The position numbers and the translations under genes were made by a program. A model generated the notes under the pieces. It was not told the DNA's origin. It saw nothing but the letters and a program-made list of their open reading frames with translations, and did no database searches. Source: Arthrobacter sp. B0490 (GTDB lineage: Bacteria > Actinomycetota > Actinomycetes > Actinomycetales > Micrococcaceae). Taken from it: a stretch of DNA of 64,000 nt. This document shows positions 25,337 to 34,252 of this stretch, in pieces. How positions within the stretch are numbered: position 1 is the first letter of the stretch; each line of letters opens with the position of its first letter. The stretch is taken from contig NZ_PJIR01000006.1 in the NCBI RefSeq assembly GCF_002929355.1, forward strand, positions 62,001 through 126,000, read 5' to 3'.

Positions 25337-26365
25337 ATGCAGCACTCTCCGGGATCGATCCCCACCCTTGACCTCAGCACCGCACGTTCCGCCGATGGAT
25401 CCTTCAACCCCGCGTTCATCGACGAACTGCGCGAAGCCGCCCACACCGTCGGCTTCTTCCACATCATCAACTACGGCGCAGCCCCCACCCAGGTGGAGGA
25501 CCTGTTCTCCGTCACGCGGCGCTTCTTCGACCTCCCGCTCGAGGAGCGGCTGAAGCTCCACAACCGCACCAGCCCCCATTTCCGCGGCTATGCCGGCCTC
25601 GGCACGGAGGTCACGCGCGGCCGCCCCGACGCCCGCGAGCAGATCGACTTCTCCCCCGAACGCGAGGCCCTGACCGACTACCCGGCCGACGAGCCCTACT
25701 GGCTGCTCCAGGGACCCAACCTGTGGCCGCGTGAGACCCTGCCCGCGCTCGAGGAGCAGGCCATGGCCTGGGCCGGGCTGATGTCCACGGTGGGCGCAGA
25801 ACTGCTCTCCGCCATCGCCGTCGCCCTCCGCCTGCCCGAGGACTATTTCGCCGAGCCCTTCGAGGGCACCCCGGCGTGGATGGCCAAGCTGGTGCACTAC
25901 GTGGGCGGCGTCGTCGAGGGTGCCGGATCGCAGGGCGTCGGCGCGCACGCCGACTACGGCTTCGTGACCCTCCTGCTGCAGGACGAGGTGGGCGGCCTCG
26001 AGGTCCTGCCGCACAGCGCGAGCGAATGGGTACCGGTCACGCCGATCCCCGGAGCGCTCGTGGTCAACCTGGGCGAGATGCTCGAGGTCGCGACCGAGGG
26101 CTACCTCGCAGCGACCATCCACCGCGTCACGGCACCCGCACCCGGCGTGGACCGCTACGCCATCCCGTTCTTCTGGTCCCCTCGCCTCGACGCCGTGATC
26201 GAGCCGGTGCCGCTCGCCCAGGACCTGAAGGCCGTCGCCCGCGGGCTCTCGGACGACCCCGAGAACCCCATGCTGTCCTCCTACGGCTCGAACATGCTCA
26301 AGGGCCGCCTGCGCGCGCATCCTGACGTCACCGAGATCCACTACCCGGAACTCGCCCGGAGATAG
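25337..26365 (+). CDS. Isopenicillin N synthase family 2OG-Fe(II) dioxygenase
   Basis: The 342-residue enzyme has the N-terminal DIOX_N domain (REAAHTVGFFHIINYG, RRFFDLPLEERLKLHN) and the Fe(II)/2-oxoglutarate domain. The metal triad is visible: HxD in GVGAHADYGFVTLL and the distal His in ATIHRVTAP; DRYAIPFFW provides the R-x-S-like 2OG site, here with Ala in place of Ser. There are no beta-lactam genes around, so it is a generic hydroxylase of this superfamily, as in many soil actinobacteria. Substrate unknown. There is no clear ribosome site. Confidence 0.88.
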   Translation: MQHSPGSIPTLDLSTARSADGSFNPAFIDELREAAHTVGFFHIINYGAAPTQVEDLFSVTRRFFDLPLEERLKLHNRTSPHFRGYAGLGTEVTRGRPDAREQIDFSPEREALTDYPADEPYWLLQGPNLWPRETLPALEEQAMAWAGLMSTVGAELLSAIAVALRLPEDYFAEPFEGTPAWMAKLVHYVGGVVEGAGSQGVGAHADYGFVTLLLQDEVGGLEVLPHSASEWVPVTPIPGALVVNLGEMLEVATEGYLAATIHRVTAPAPGVDRYAIPFFWSPRLDAVIEPVPLAQDLKAVARGLSDDPENPMLSSYGSNMLKGRLRAHPDVTEIHYPELARR

Positions 26366-26458
26366 GCCCGGGCCCGCCTCCGGGCGGGAAGCGGTCGGCG
26401 CGGTGGAGCGATGCGCCGTCACGACAGAGCGGAACACCGGCGCTGCAGCCCCGACGGG

Positions 26459-26490
26459 CGACGGCGGCACCCACCGGGGTGCCGCCGTCG
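26459..26490 (+). terminator. Bidirectional terminator between dioxygenase and GH2 genes
   Basis: A perfect 14-bp stem (26459-26472 with 26477-26490) with loop ACCG lies between two convergent genes. Confidence 0.75.
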
Positions 26491-26500
26491 TCGTCTGCCA

Positions 26501-28378
26501 CTACGTATCGTCGGGGCGCTGCCAGGCGTCCGCCGTCAGCGCCGCGAGCTCGATGGCCGCGACCCGGTCCTGGATCGCCCGGATCCGGGGGACGTCGAGC
26601 TTGGTGGAACGGTCGAAGTTGTAGATGCCGTTCTTCTCCTGGAACGTGTCCGTCAGCTGCGTGTAGCAGTAGCCGAACATGTCGGGGTTGTCGAGCAGCA
26701 CCGCGCAGAGCCCTTCGAAGCGGTGGTAGAGGTCCTCCTCGTTGGCGACGCGCTGGCCGTAGCCCCAGGACTCGGATTCGTCGTCGCCCGAGACGGCCGC
26801 AGCGGCCTCCTCGGCGTTCCACCAGATGCCGCCGAACTCGGAGATGAAGAAGGGCTGGCCGTTGTAGGGCACCGAGTAGTCCTCGTCGTCGTGGTTCCGG
26901 TTCAGGTACGGCCTGCCCTGCGCGAGACCGCCCTGCTCCAGCGCGAAGGCCGCCGGGTCCTGCTCGTAGGAGTGCGAGTCGTAGATGTCCGTGGTGGCGA
27001 CGCGGTGCGAATAGCCGCTGGCGTCGATGACGGGCCGGGTCGGGTCGGCGAGCTTGGTCGCGAGGAACATCCCCTGGGTGACGTCGTCGAGCACCGTGAT
27101 GCGGTCGTGCAGCTTCTGGTGCGTCTCGTTCAGGGGGCACCAGCCGATGATCGACGGGTGGTTGAAGTCGCGCTGCAGAGCCTCGAGCCACTGCGTGATG
27201 AAGCTGGCCGTCGGCGCCTGGTTGTGGCCCACGGTGCCTGCGCCGGAGACGCCCCAGTCGCCGAACTCGCCCCAGACGAGGTAGCCGAGGCGGTCCGCGT
27301 GGTAGAGGAACCGCTCCTCGAAGACCTTCTCGTGCAGGCGGGCGCCGTTGAAACCCGCCTCCATGGACAGTGCGATGTCCTTCAGCAGCGCGGCCTCGTC
27401 CGGGGCCGTCATGAGGGAGTCCTCCCAGTAGCCCTGGTCCAGGACGAGCTTCTGGAAGACCACTTCGCCGTTGATGAGCACCTTCCTGCCGTCGAGGGCC
27501 ACCGCGCGCACCGCGGCGTAGCTGAGCACGGTGTCCACGGCCACGCCGTCGGCGTCGAGCAGTTCGACCGTGAGGTCGTAGAGGTGCGGCGTGCCGATCG
27601 ACCAGGGCACGAAGCGGTCCTCGGGGATGACGAGCTGCAGCTCGGGCGCCAGGTCGAGGTCCGCGGCGACGCCCGCGACGACGACGGTCCCCGCGGCGTC
27701 GGCGAGGGTCGCCCGGACGGACTGGCCGGGGCGGTTGTTGGTCACGGGGACGGTGAGGCGGATGCTGCGCGCGGCCAGGTTGGGTGCCATCTGGAGCCGC
27801 CGGATGCTCACCTCGGGGACCGCCTCGAGCCAGACGGTCTGCCAGATGCCGGTGGTGCGGGTGTACTGGCAGTGCGTGTTGTCGTACCAGGTGGCCTGCT
27901 TGCCGCGGGCCTGCAGGTCGTGCCGGGAATCCCGCGCGCGGACGACGATGACCGCCTCCTCCCCGGGACCGGCCACGCCTGCCAGGTCGGCGGTGAACGG
28001 GGTGAAGCCGCCCCGGTGGCGGGCCACCTCGACGCCGTTCACCCACACCGTCGCGTCGTGGTCCACGGCGCCGAAGTGCAGCAGCGCCTTCCGGCCCGCC
28101 CACGCGGCCGGGATGGTCACGGTGCGTCGGTACCAGACGGCCTCCATGAAGTCGACGTGCTCGATGCCGGACAGGCGGCTCTCGGGCGCGAAGGGCACGA
28201 GGATCTCGAGGTCCAGGTTCCGCGTGGCGACGCCGCGCTCGAGGCCGGAGTCGCCGGCGTCGATCTCGAACTGCCAGGTCCCGTTGAGGTTCAGCCAGTC
28301 GGTCCGGACGAACTGGGGCCGGGGGTGTTCCGGCTTGGGCACCGTGGACGAGGTGACGGCGGGGTCGCTGTGCGGCAT
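26501..28378 (-). CDS. Glycoside hydrolase family 2 enzyme (beta-galactosidase/glucuronidase-like)
   Basis: The 625-residue cytoplasmic enzyme shows GH2 domain order: jelly-roll sugar-binding (LNLNGTWQFEIDAGDSG, VWYRRTVTIPAAW, VNGVEVARHRGGFTPF), immunoglobulin-like domain (about 180-275), then a TIM barrel. The acid/base Glu is in SIIGWCPLNETHQ and the nucleophile Glu in QPFFISEFGG. GH2 covers beta-galactosidases, glucuronidases and mannosidases; the sequence does not tell which. ATG 28378 follows CCAGGAG. No sugar transporter or regulator is adjacent, which is unusual. The LacI regulator at 7.6 kb is a candidate but remote. Confidence 0.9.
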   Translation of the reverse strand: MPHSDPAVTSSTVPKPEHPRPQFVRTDWLNLNGTWQFEIDAGDSGLERGVATRNLDLEILVPFAPESRLSGIEHVDFMEAVWYRRTVTIPAAWAGRKALLHFGAVDHDATVWVNGVEVARHRGGFTPFTADLAGVAGPGEEAVIVVRARDSRHDLQARGKQATWYDNTHCQYTRTTGIWQTVWLEAVPEVSIRRLQMAPNLAARSIRLTVPVTNNRPGQSVRATLADAAGTVVVAGVAADLDLAPELQLVIPEDRFVPWSIGTPHLYDLTVELLDADGVAVDTVLSYAAVRAVALDGRKVLINGEVVFQKLVLDQGYWEDSLMTAPDEAALLKDIALSMEAGFNGARLHEKVFEERFLYHADRLGYLVWGEFGDWGVSGAGTVGHNQAPTASFITQWLEALQRDFNHPSIIGWCPLNETHQKLHDRITVLDDVTQGMFLATKLADPTRPVIDASGYSHRVATTDIYDSHSYEQDPAAFALEQGGLAQGRPYLNRNHDDEDYSVPYNGQPFFISEFGGIWWNAEEAAAAVSGDDESESWGYGQRVANEEDLYHRFEGLCAVLLDNPDMFGYCYTQLTDTFQEKNGIYNFDRSTKLDVPRIRAIQDRVAAIELAALTADAWQRPDDT

Positions 28379-28494
28379 CGGAACTCCTGGATCGAAAACG
28401 TGTCCCAACCAGTGAAGCCAGATCGTGAAGGGCTTCGCCACCTCGGGGCTCGGCGGCCAGTAGCGCTCGGCTTCCTCGTCCCGCACAAGAACGG

Positions 28495-28526
28495 ACGACG
28501 GCGTCTCCTCCAGGAGGCGCCGTCGT
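28495..28526 (-). terminator. Terminator of the DUF3253 operon
   Basis: A 15-bp stem with one G-U pair (28495-28509 with 28512-28526) and a two-base loop lies just downstream of the DUF3253 stop on the minus strand. Confidence 0.7.
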
Positions 28527-28543
28527 TCTGCCTTCCCGCCGGT

Positions 28544-28807
28544 CTATCCGGGGCCGCTGATCCAGCGGATGCGGATGGGACCGCGGACGCCGGGCTCCAC
28601 GCGGTCCCCGTGCTGCGTCACGTCGACCCGCCCCTCACCGGCCAGCTCGAACGCGATGCGCCGCGCCGCCGGCATGAGGTCCCGCCAGGTGTCCCCGCCG
28701 ATGCTGCGGGCGGCGTCCGACGGACACAGCGTCTTGTCGGCGCCCCGTAGCTCCGCGATGCGGAGGATCTCGGCGCGGAGCCCGTCCTCGCCTGCCTGCT
28801 CAGCCAT
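28544..28807 (-). CDS. DUF3253 protein
   Basis: The 87-residue protein reads EDGLRAEILRIAELRGADKT, then CPSDAARSIGGDTWRDLMPA and ARRIAFELAGEGRVDVTQHG, followed by VRGPIRIR. This is the DUF3253 winged-helix-like fold (S-D-x-A-R-x-I and W-R-x-L-M) often found as the last gene of small operons. Function unknown; a nucleic-acid role is plausible. Its start overlaps the previous gene by eight bases. Confidence 0.78.
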   Translation of the reverse strand: MAEQAGEDGLRAEILRIAELRGADKTLCPSDAARSIGGDTWRDLMPAARRIAFELAGEGRVDVTQHGDRVEPGVRGPIRIRWISGPG

Positions 28808-29153
28808 CGCCGGAGGACTTCCCCGCCGTGCGGTCCGGTTTCGGGTGCATCGCGTCCAGCTCGTCCAGCGCAGCAGTCCAGCGCGCCGTCCGCTCGGCTG
28901 CGGACTGCTCCCACCAGGGCGTCCCCCGTTCACCGAGACCCTCCTTGGCCAGCTGGACGGTACGCCGCGCACGCGGCAGTGCTGCGCCGTCGTCACCCTT
29001 GGCGCTGTTGCGCACTCCCGAGCGGCCGCGCCCGAGGTGGGACATGAGGCGCGCCTTGACGTCGTCTGGCAGCGACGGGTCGGTCTTCCGCCAGCGGCGC
29101 CCGCTGTGGAGGAAGAACCGCTCGTCGTCGGTGGTGTTCGCCGGGTCGACCAT
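28800..29153 (-). CDS. Small conserved basic protein (often named biopolymer transporter Tol)
   Basis: The 117-residue protein reads DDERFFLHSGRRWRKTDPSL, then PDDVKARLMSHLGRGRSGVR and VQLAKEGLGERGTPWWEQSA. This matches a small actinobacterial family that databases label biopolymer transporter Tol without experimental support. It has no membrane segment, so I do not accept a transport role. ATG 29153 lies five bases after the DUF3817 stop; its end overlaps the DUF3253 start. Function unknown. Confidence 0.65.
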   Translation of the reverse strand: MVDPANTTDDERFFLHSGRRWRKTDPSLPDDVKARLMSHLGRGRSGVRNSAKGDDGAALPRARRTVQLAKEGLGERGTPWWEQSAAERTARWTAALDELDAMHPKPDRTAGKSSGDG

Positions 29154-29158
29154 CGGCG

Positions 29159-29617
29159 TCAGCTCGAGGATCCGGGAGGGCCGACGAGCAGCAGCACGGA
29201 GAAGACCACGGAGATCCCGGCCACCGCGACGAGCAGGGCGACGAGCGGACTCCGCAGCACCCACGCCTGCACCCGCTCCACGGGGTTCCCGGGCGCCTCG
29301 GCCCCCGGAGCGAGCCGCCAGGCTCCGGCGAGCTGTCCGCGCCGCTCGATCCACCGCTCGTACGGGACCGTCGCGAACGGGACGACCGCCGAGGCCAGTC
29401 CCAGCAGCCCCGTGAGCACCGACCAGCGCTGGTTGATCCAGACGAACACGAGGGTCACGACGAAGCAGAGGAACACGAACCCGTGCACGGCACCCGCGGG
29501 CGGCACGAGGGCCTCGGTGGTCCGGGTGACGTACTTGAGGAACATACCGAGCAGCAGGAAGGCCCAGGTCACCGCCTCGGCCACGGCGACGGTGCGGAAG
29601 AGCGTGCGGGGGTTCAT
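29159..29617 (-). CDS. DUF3817 membrane protein
   Basis: The 152-residue protein has four hydrophobic helices. It reads FRTVAVAEAVTWAFLLLGMF, then LKYVTRTTEALVPPAGAVHG, then FVFLCFVVTLVFVWINQRW. These match DUF3817 (the YdzA-like transporter-associated family). ATG 29617 is set by AGGAG six bases upstream. First gene of a three-gene operon with the RRWRKTDP protein and DUF3253. No function known. Confidence 0.85.
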   Translation of the reverse strand: MNPRTLFRTVAVAEAVTWAFLLLGMFLKYVTRTTEALVPPAGAVHGFVFLCFVVTLVFVWINQRWSVLTGLLGLASAVVPFATVPYERWIERRGQLAGAWRLAPGAEAPGNPVERVQAWVLRSPLVALLVAVAGISVVFSVLLLVGPPGSSS

Positions 29618-29726
29618 GGAGGGCTCCTGGTCGGTCGGTTGCGTCCATTCTCCCATCGGTCGCAGCGGTCCCCGTGCCGGGTGGCCCGGGCCCTGGGCCC
29701 GCCCACAGGGCTCGGGCGTTAAAGAA

Positions 29727-29758
29727 GAAGCAGGCCGGACCGAAGTCCGACCTGCTTC
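29727..29758 (-). terminator. UUCG-tetraloop terminator of the cold-shock gene
   Basis: On the minus strand a 14-bp stem with one G-U pair (29745-29758 with 29727-29740) closes on loop UUCG, with C-G closing base pair, and is followed by a U-rich UUCUUU. It is one of the few canonical intrinsic terminators in the window. Confidence 0.9.
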
Positions 29759-29789
29759 CCCACAGAAGATCTAGTAGAAGATCCGAGCC

Positions 29790-29993
29790 CTAGAGGGGCT
29801 GGATGTTCGACGCCTGAGGGCCCTTGGGGCCCTGCTCGGTGTCGAAGCTGACCTTCTGGTTCTCATCGAGCGAGCGGTAGCCGCTTGCATTGATGGCGGA
29901 GAAGTGTGCGAACACGTCTGCGCTTCCGTCGTCGGGAGCAATGAATCCAAAGCCCTTTTCAGCGTTGAACCACTTCACGGTACCTGTTGCCAT
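29790..29993 (-). CDS. cspA: Cold-shock protein, CspA family
   Basis: The 67-residue OB-fold protein reads [20 protein letters not shown], with RNP1 (KGFGFI) and RNP2 (VFAHFS) motifs and the usual ending [14 protein letters not shown]. It binds single-stranded RNA/DNA and is an RNA chaperone. ATG 29993 with an AAGGA site; an earlier in-frame ATG at 30023 has no support. The 5' side is unusually AT-rich for the window and holds a likely leader of more than 100 bases, as in other csp genes whose leader controls translation by temperature. Terminated by a UUCG hairpin. Confidence 0.95.
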   Translation of the reverse strand: MATGTVKWFNAEKGFGFIAPDDGSADVFAHFSAINASGYRSLDENQKVSFDTEQGPKGPQASNIQPL

Positions 29994-30201
29994 TTTTTTC
30001 ATCCTTCTGAAAATCAGACGCACTCCGACTTTCGGAATGCCCCAGTCGCGGCGTGCTGGTCCGCTCTTTCAGAGACGCGGCCTACCCCGCAAGGGCCAGG
30101 CCGTGCGAAATACAAATGCGCAACACTACAACTGAGACCACTAAATCAAACACCGGAGGGTAAAGGCAAGCAGGAAGACCAACGATCTTTTTCCGTGACC
30201 C

Positions 30202-31191
30202 TCAGGCAGCCACCGGCAGCATGGCTCCGGCGAGCAGTTCGAAGGACCTGAGCCACGCCTCGGTGGTGCCGGCCTGGGTCGCGACGATGAGCTCGTCGGC
30301 GCCGATCTGGGCACCGAAGCGCTCGAGGTAGTCCTGGACGACGTCGGGCGTCCCCACGGCGCTGTAGCGCGCCATGTCGGCCATCTGCTGGCCGCCGGGG
30401 GACGCGAGGATCGCCTCGGACTCCTCCCGCGTGAAGGTCTGGCCGCGCCCGAGGAGCAGCGTCACGCGGCGCAACATCGCCTCGTGGAACTCGTGGTGCG
30501 CCTCGTTCGCCGTGTCGGAGGCGATGACGTTGACCCCGGCGATGAAGTGCGGCGTCTCGGACTGGGCCGAGGGCTTGAACTCGCGGCGGTAGATCGCGGC
30601 TGCGTCCTGCAGGGCCTGGGGGGCGAAGTGGGAGGCGAAGGCGAACGGCAGACCGAGGGCGGCGGCGAGCCGGGCCCCGAAGAGCGACGACCCGAGGATG
30701 TACAGCGGCACGTTGGTGCCCTTGCCGGGCGTGGCCTGGACACCGGGGACGCGCGTCTCGCCGGTCAGGTAGCCCTGCAGTTCCAGGACGTCCTGGGGGA
30801 AGCTGTCGGCCGACATGGGGTCGCGGCGCAGGGCCCGGGCCGTGGTCTGGTCGCTGCCCGGGGCGCGCCCGAGGCCGAGGTCGATCCGCCCGGGGTGCAG
30901 GCTCTCGAGGGTGCCGAACTGCTCGGCGATGGTCAGCGGCGAGTGGTTGGGCAGCATGACGCCGCCGGAGCCGAGCCGGATCGTGGAGGTGTGCGCGGCG
31001 ACGTGGGCGATGAGCACGCTCGTGGCCGAGGAGGCGATGCTGCCCATGTTGTGGTGCTCGGCGTACCAGATGCGCCGGTAGCCCCACCTCTCCGCGTGCT
31101 GGGCGAGCGCCACGCTGGACGCGAACGTTCCGGCCGGCGTCGAGCCCTCGGCGACCTGCGCGAGATCCAGGATGGACAGGGGGACGGACAT
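30202..31191 (-). CDS. LLM class flavin-dependent oxidoreductase (luciferase-like)
   Basis: The 329-residue enzyme reads [20 protein letters not shown] at the start and contains [20 protein letters not shown] (the A-E-H-H motif of this subgroup), [20 protein letters not shown] and [13 protein letters not shown]. This is the LLM subgroup close to YhbW/alkanal monooxygenase alpha-like FMN-dependent enzymes. Substrate unknown. ATG 31191 follows GGAAGGTG. It stands alone on the minus strand. Confidence 0.9.
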   Translation of the reverse strand: MSVPLSILDLAQVAEGSTPAGTFASSVALAQHAERWGYRRIWYAEHHNMGSIASSATSVLIAHVAAHTSTIRLGSGGVMLPNHSPLTIAEQFGTLESLHPGRIDLGLGRAPGSDQTTARALRRDPMSADSFPQDVLELQGYLTGETRVPGVQATPGKGTNVPLYILGSSLFGARLAAALGLPFAFASHFAPQALQDAAAIYRREFKPSAQSETPHFIAGVNVIASDTANEAHHEFHEAMLRRVTLLLGRGQTFTREESEAILASPGGQQMADMARYSAVGTPDVVQDYLERFGAQIGADELIVATQAGTTEAWLRSFELLAGAMLPVAA

Positions 31192-31345
31192 GGGTGCACC
31201 TTCCGGTTCTTGAGCACCACGGCGGGGTGTGCCATGGGTCTTCTGGAAGAACGGTTGCCCGGGCGCATCTATTTCCCGCACCGCCGGGAAGGGATCCGGC
31301 CGTGGCACGGCTCACGCCGGAGCCGCGCTCTGACAGACTGGGCGC

Positions 31346-31507
31346 ATGCCGAACAGCGACCTGCCCACCTCCGAAGCCGAACTCCGCGAACGCCAGGACG
31401 TCCTCGTCCGGCAGCTCGCCGTCGAGCGGAACACGGCCCGCCTGCAGACCCTCAGCGACGAGCTCGAGGCCGTGCAGCGGCGCCTCGAGCAGGGCCGCGG
31501 CGCCTGA
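31346..31507 (+). CDS. Short coiled-coil protein of 53 residues
   Basis: The open frame encodes MPNSDLPTSEAELRERQDVL and continues with regular heptads through ARLQTLSDELEAVQRRLEQG. It looks like an amphipathic coiled coil, with codon use (GC third positions) typical of the genome. The stop TGA at 31505-31507 overlaps the CTG that begins the BenE frame as CTGA. A ribosome site is weak. It may be a leader gene that couples translation of the transporter. Function unknown. Confidence 0.5.
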   Translation: MPNSDLPTSEAELRERQDVLVRQLAVERNTARLQTLSDELEAVQRRLEQGRGA

Positions 31508-32736
31508 GCCGGCATTCCGGCCGGCACGCACCCGGCCAGCACGCACCCGGTCTGCACGAACCCGGTCTGCACGAACCCGTCCTCGCGGGCGTCGTCACGG
31601 CGCTCGTCGGGTTCACGTCGTCGTTCGCCGTGGTCCTCGCGGGACTGCGGGCCACCGGGGCGACACCCGAGCAGGCCGCCTCGGGCCTGCTGGCCCTGAC
31701 GGCCGTCGTCGGGCTCGGGATCGTGCTGCTGGCGCTCCGCTACCGCATCCCGGTCACGCTGTCCTGGTCCACCCCCGGTGCCGCCCTGCTCGCCGGTGCG
31801 GCAGTGCCCGCCGGCGGGTGGCCGGCCGCGGTGGGGGCGTTCCTCGTGACGGGCCTCCTGATCGTCCTGACCGGCGCCGTGCCGTGGCTCGGCCGCCTCG
31901 TGGCGCGGATCCCCCAGCACCTCGCACAGGCCATGCTCGCCGGCGTGCTGCTGCCGCTCTGCCTCGCGCCCTTCCGGTCGCTCGGCACGATCCCGCTCCT
32001 GGTCCTCCCGGTCATCCTGGTGTGGCTGGCCGCCTCCGCGCTCGCACCCAAGTGGGCTGTGCCGCTCGCCCTCGTGACGGCCCTGGCCGTGATCGGGGCG
32101 CGTCTCGCCGCCGACGGGACGGCGATCGATGCGTCGTCCCTCGCTCCGTCCGTCGCGTTCACCGTCCCGGCGCTCGATCCCGCCGCCGTCGTCGGGATCG
32201 CCCTGCCGCTCTACGTGGTGACCATGGCGTCGCAGAACCTGCCCGGCGTCGCCGTCCTGTCGTCCTTCGGCTACACCGCGCCCTGGCGGCCGGCGCTGGC
32301 GGTGACGGGGCTCGGCACGGCCGCCGTCGCCCCGTTCGGGGGCCATACCGTCAATCTCGCGGCCCTGTCGGCCGCCCTGTCGGCCGGTGAGGGTGCCGGC
32401 GAGGACAGGGACCGGCGCTGGATCGCCGCCCTCACGGCGGGGGTCTCCTACCTGGTGCTGGCCGGGGCGTCGGGGGCCCTCGTCGTCGTGGTGAGTGCGG
32501 CGCCGGCGGGGCTCGTGGAGGCGGTCGCCGGGCTCGCCCTGATCGGCACCATGGCCACGGCGGTGACGGCGTCCTTCAGCGACGCGCGGGGCCGCATGAG
32601 CGGGGCCGTGACGTTCCTCCTGGCGGCGTCGGGCCTGTCCGTCCTCGGCATCGGCGGGGCCTTCTGGGCGCTCGTCGGCGGGCTGCTGGTCCGGGCCGTC
32701 CTCGAGCGGCCGGCTGCGCGGCCCCGAGGCGCATGA
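31504..32736 (+). CDS. BenE family benzoate:H+ symporter
   Basis: The protein from PVLAGVVTALVGFTSSFAVV to the end has about 12 TM helices and BenE hallmarks: LAGLRATGATPEQAASGLLA, TLSWSTPGAALL, VTMASQNLPGVAVLSSFGY and PFGGHTVNLAALSAAL. It imports benzoate or a related aromatic acid. No ATG, GTG or TTG lies in frame before the first helix. I place the start at CTG 31504, which overlaps the stop of the short upstream gene (CTGA), but this is a weak call; an assembly error is possible. Residues 6-25 are four five-residue repeats (GRHAP, GQHAP, GLHEP, GLHEP). Usual BenE length is about 390; from CTG it is 410. Confidence 0.75.
   Translation: MSRHSGRHAPGQHAPGLHEPGLHEPVLAGVVTALVGFTSSFAVVLAGLRATGATPEQAASGLLALTAVVGLGIVLLALRYRIPVTLSWSTPGAALLAGAAVPAGGWPAAVGAFLVTGLLIVLTGAVPWLGRLVARIPQHLAQAMLAGVLLPLCLAPFRSLGTIPLLVLPVILVWLAASALAPKWAVPLALVTALAVIGARLAADGTAIDASSLAPSVAFTVPALDPAAVVGIALPLYVVTMASQNLPGVAVLSSFGYTAPWRPALAVTGLGTAAVAPFGGHTVNLAALSAALSAGEGAGEDRDRRWIAALTAGVSYLVLAGASGALVVVVSAAPAGLVEAVAGLALIGTMATAVTASFSDARGRMSGAVTFLLAASGLSVLGIGGAFWALVGGLLVRAVLERPAARPRGA
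31519..31578 (+). repeat. Four 15-bp tandem repeats at the BenE N-terminus
   Basis: Units at 31519, 31534, 31549 and 31564 encode G-x-H-x-P. The last two (GGTCTGCACGAACCC) are identical and the first two diverge slightly. The repeat precedes the first helix and falls where the start codon is missing, so slippage may have moved or destroyed the original start. Confidence 0.85.
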
Positions 32737-32794
32737 TCCCGACGCGCCCGATCCCCGGCCGATCGTGCTTCGTGCCGACCGGGGCCCGTCGGGT

Positions 32795-34096
32795 CTAGAC
32801 GGGCGTCGTGGGCGCCTGCGCCTCGTCGCCCTGGGAACGCGCCTTGCGCTGGCGGGCGCGGTCCAGTGCGTTGATGACCGGCGCGGCCGTGATCCCGTGC
32901 ACCACGATCGAGAGGACGATGACGAGGCCGCCGATGCGCCACAGCGCCGACTCGTCGGCCGTGAACTCGCCCTTCGACAGCGCGTAGGCGAGGTAGTAGA
33001 TCGATCCGATGCCGCGCACACCGAAGAAGGCCAGGACACCCCGCTCGCGGGGGCCGGTCTTGCCGCGGGAGAGGCTCAGCCAGGCCGATACCGGGCGGAC
33101 CAGGAGGATGAAGGCGACGGCGACGCCCACTTCCACGGGGCGCAGCCCGTCGAACAGGCCACGGGCCACGGCGCCACCCAGCAGGACGAGCACGACGACG
33201 GTCAGGAGGCGCTCGAGCTGCTCGATGTAGCTGTGGAGCACGCCGTGGTAGCCGTGGGTCTGCTCGCCGGCGCGGATGGTGACGGCGCAGACGAACACGG
33301 CGATGAAGCCGTAGCCCTCCACGGCCTCGGTCACGCCGTAGGTCAGGAACGTGGCCGCGAGCGCGACGAACCCCTCGGAGTGGTTGGCCAGGCGGACGCT
33401 CTTGATGGGCGCCCGGAAGAAGACGCGGCCCAGCAGCATGCCCATCCCGACGCCGAAGGCGCAGCCGATGATGATGCGCCACAGGACGTCGAGCAGGATC
33501 CACTCCGGGAACCAGGCGGAGGGGGCTGCGCCGACGGTGCTGATGAGGATCGCCAGGTACACGAAGGGGAACGCGAGGCCGTCGTTGAGGCCGGCCTCCG
33601 AGGTCAGGCCGAAGCGCACCTCGTCCTCGGCCTCGAGGTCCTCCTCCGATTCGGACGGCTCCCCCACCTGCACCTCGGATGCCAGGACGGGGTCGGTCGG
33701 TGCCAGTGCGGCGGCGATCAGCAGCGCCGAGGCCAGGCCGAGCCCGAGGAGCCACATCCCCATCAGGGTCAGCACGAGGATGCACAGCGGCATCGCGATG
33801 CCGAGCAGCCGCCAGGTCGTGGACCACCGGCGCCAGCCGACCCTGCGGTCCAGGGCGAGGCCCGCTCCCATGAGCGAGACGATGACGCAGACCTCGCTGA
33901 GGTGGATCGTGACGTCGCTGTACTGCACGGGATCCGGGTCGGGAAGGTCCGGGGAGAAGCTGAACACCAGGATCCCGGCGGCCAGGAACACCATGGGCAT
34001 GGAGACGGGGGCGCGCATCAGCAGCCGTGGGAGGAGCGCGGCGGCGAACACGGCGAGCCCTGCCGCCGCATAGGTGATGCTTGCTGCTTCGAACAC
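32795..34096 (-). CDS. Cation:proton antiporter (CPA1, NhaP-like)
   Basis: The 433-residue protein has about 12 TM helices, with LAPTDPVLASEVQVG and the core ion site LTSEAGLNDGLAFPF, where N-D replaces the D-D pair of electrogenic antiporters, pointing to electroneutral Na+ or K+/H+ exchange. A second conserved segment is FGVRGIGSIYYLAYAL. A charged loop GEPSESEEDLEAEDE sits between helices 4 and 5. GTG 34096 start. It is convergent with BenE and divergent from the SNF2 gene; probably pH or sodium homeostasis. Confidence 0.9.
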   Translation of the reverse strand: MFEAASITYAAAGLAVFAAALLPRLLMRAPVSMPMVFLAAGILVFSFSPDLPDPDPVQYSDVTIHLSEVCVIVSLMGAGLALDRRVGWRRWSTTWRLLGIAMPLCILVLTLMGMWLLGLGLASALLIAAALAPTDPVLASEVQVGEPSESEEDLEAEDEVRFGLTSEAGLNDGLAFPFVYLAILISTVGAAPSAWFPEWILLDVLWRIIIGCAFGVGMGMLLGRVFFRAPIKSVRLANHSEGFVALAATFLTYGVTEAVEGYGFIAVFVCAVTIRAGEQTHGYHGVLHSYIEQLERLLTVVVLVLLGGAVARGLFDGLRPVEVGVAVAFILLVRPVSAWLSLSRGKTGPRERGVLAFFGVRGIGSIYYLAYALSKGEFTADESALWRIGGLVIVLSIVVHGITAAPVINALDRARQRKARSQGDEAQAPTTPV

Positions 34097-34252
34097 GCGC
34101 GCCCTCTTCCGTCCCTGCCGATCATCAGTACCCTTTCCAACAGTAGGGCAGGCACGGGAGGGGTAGGGTCCGACGGCGGAGAGGAGTCAGCCGTAGGAGA
34201 ATGGGCCGCGCTGTGGCAGGAGAGCGTCGCCGCCGCGTGAGAGCATGGAATT

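Noticed and set aside
28800..29153. Transport role for the small protein labelled biopolymer transporter Tol
   Set aside because: It has no membrane segment or ExbD/TolR features; the name in databases is unsupported.
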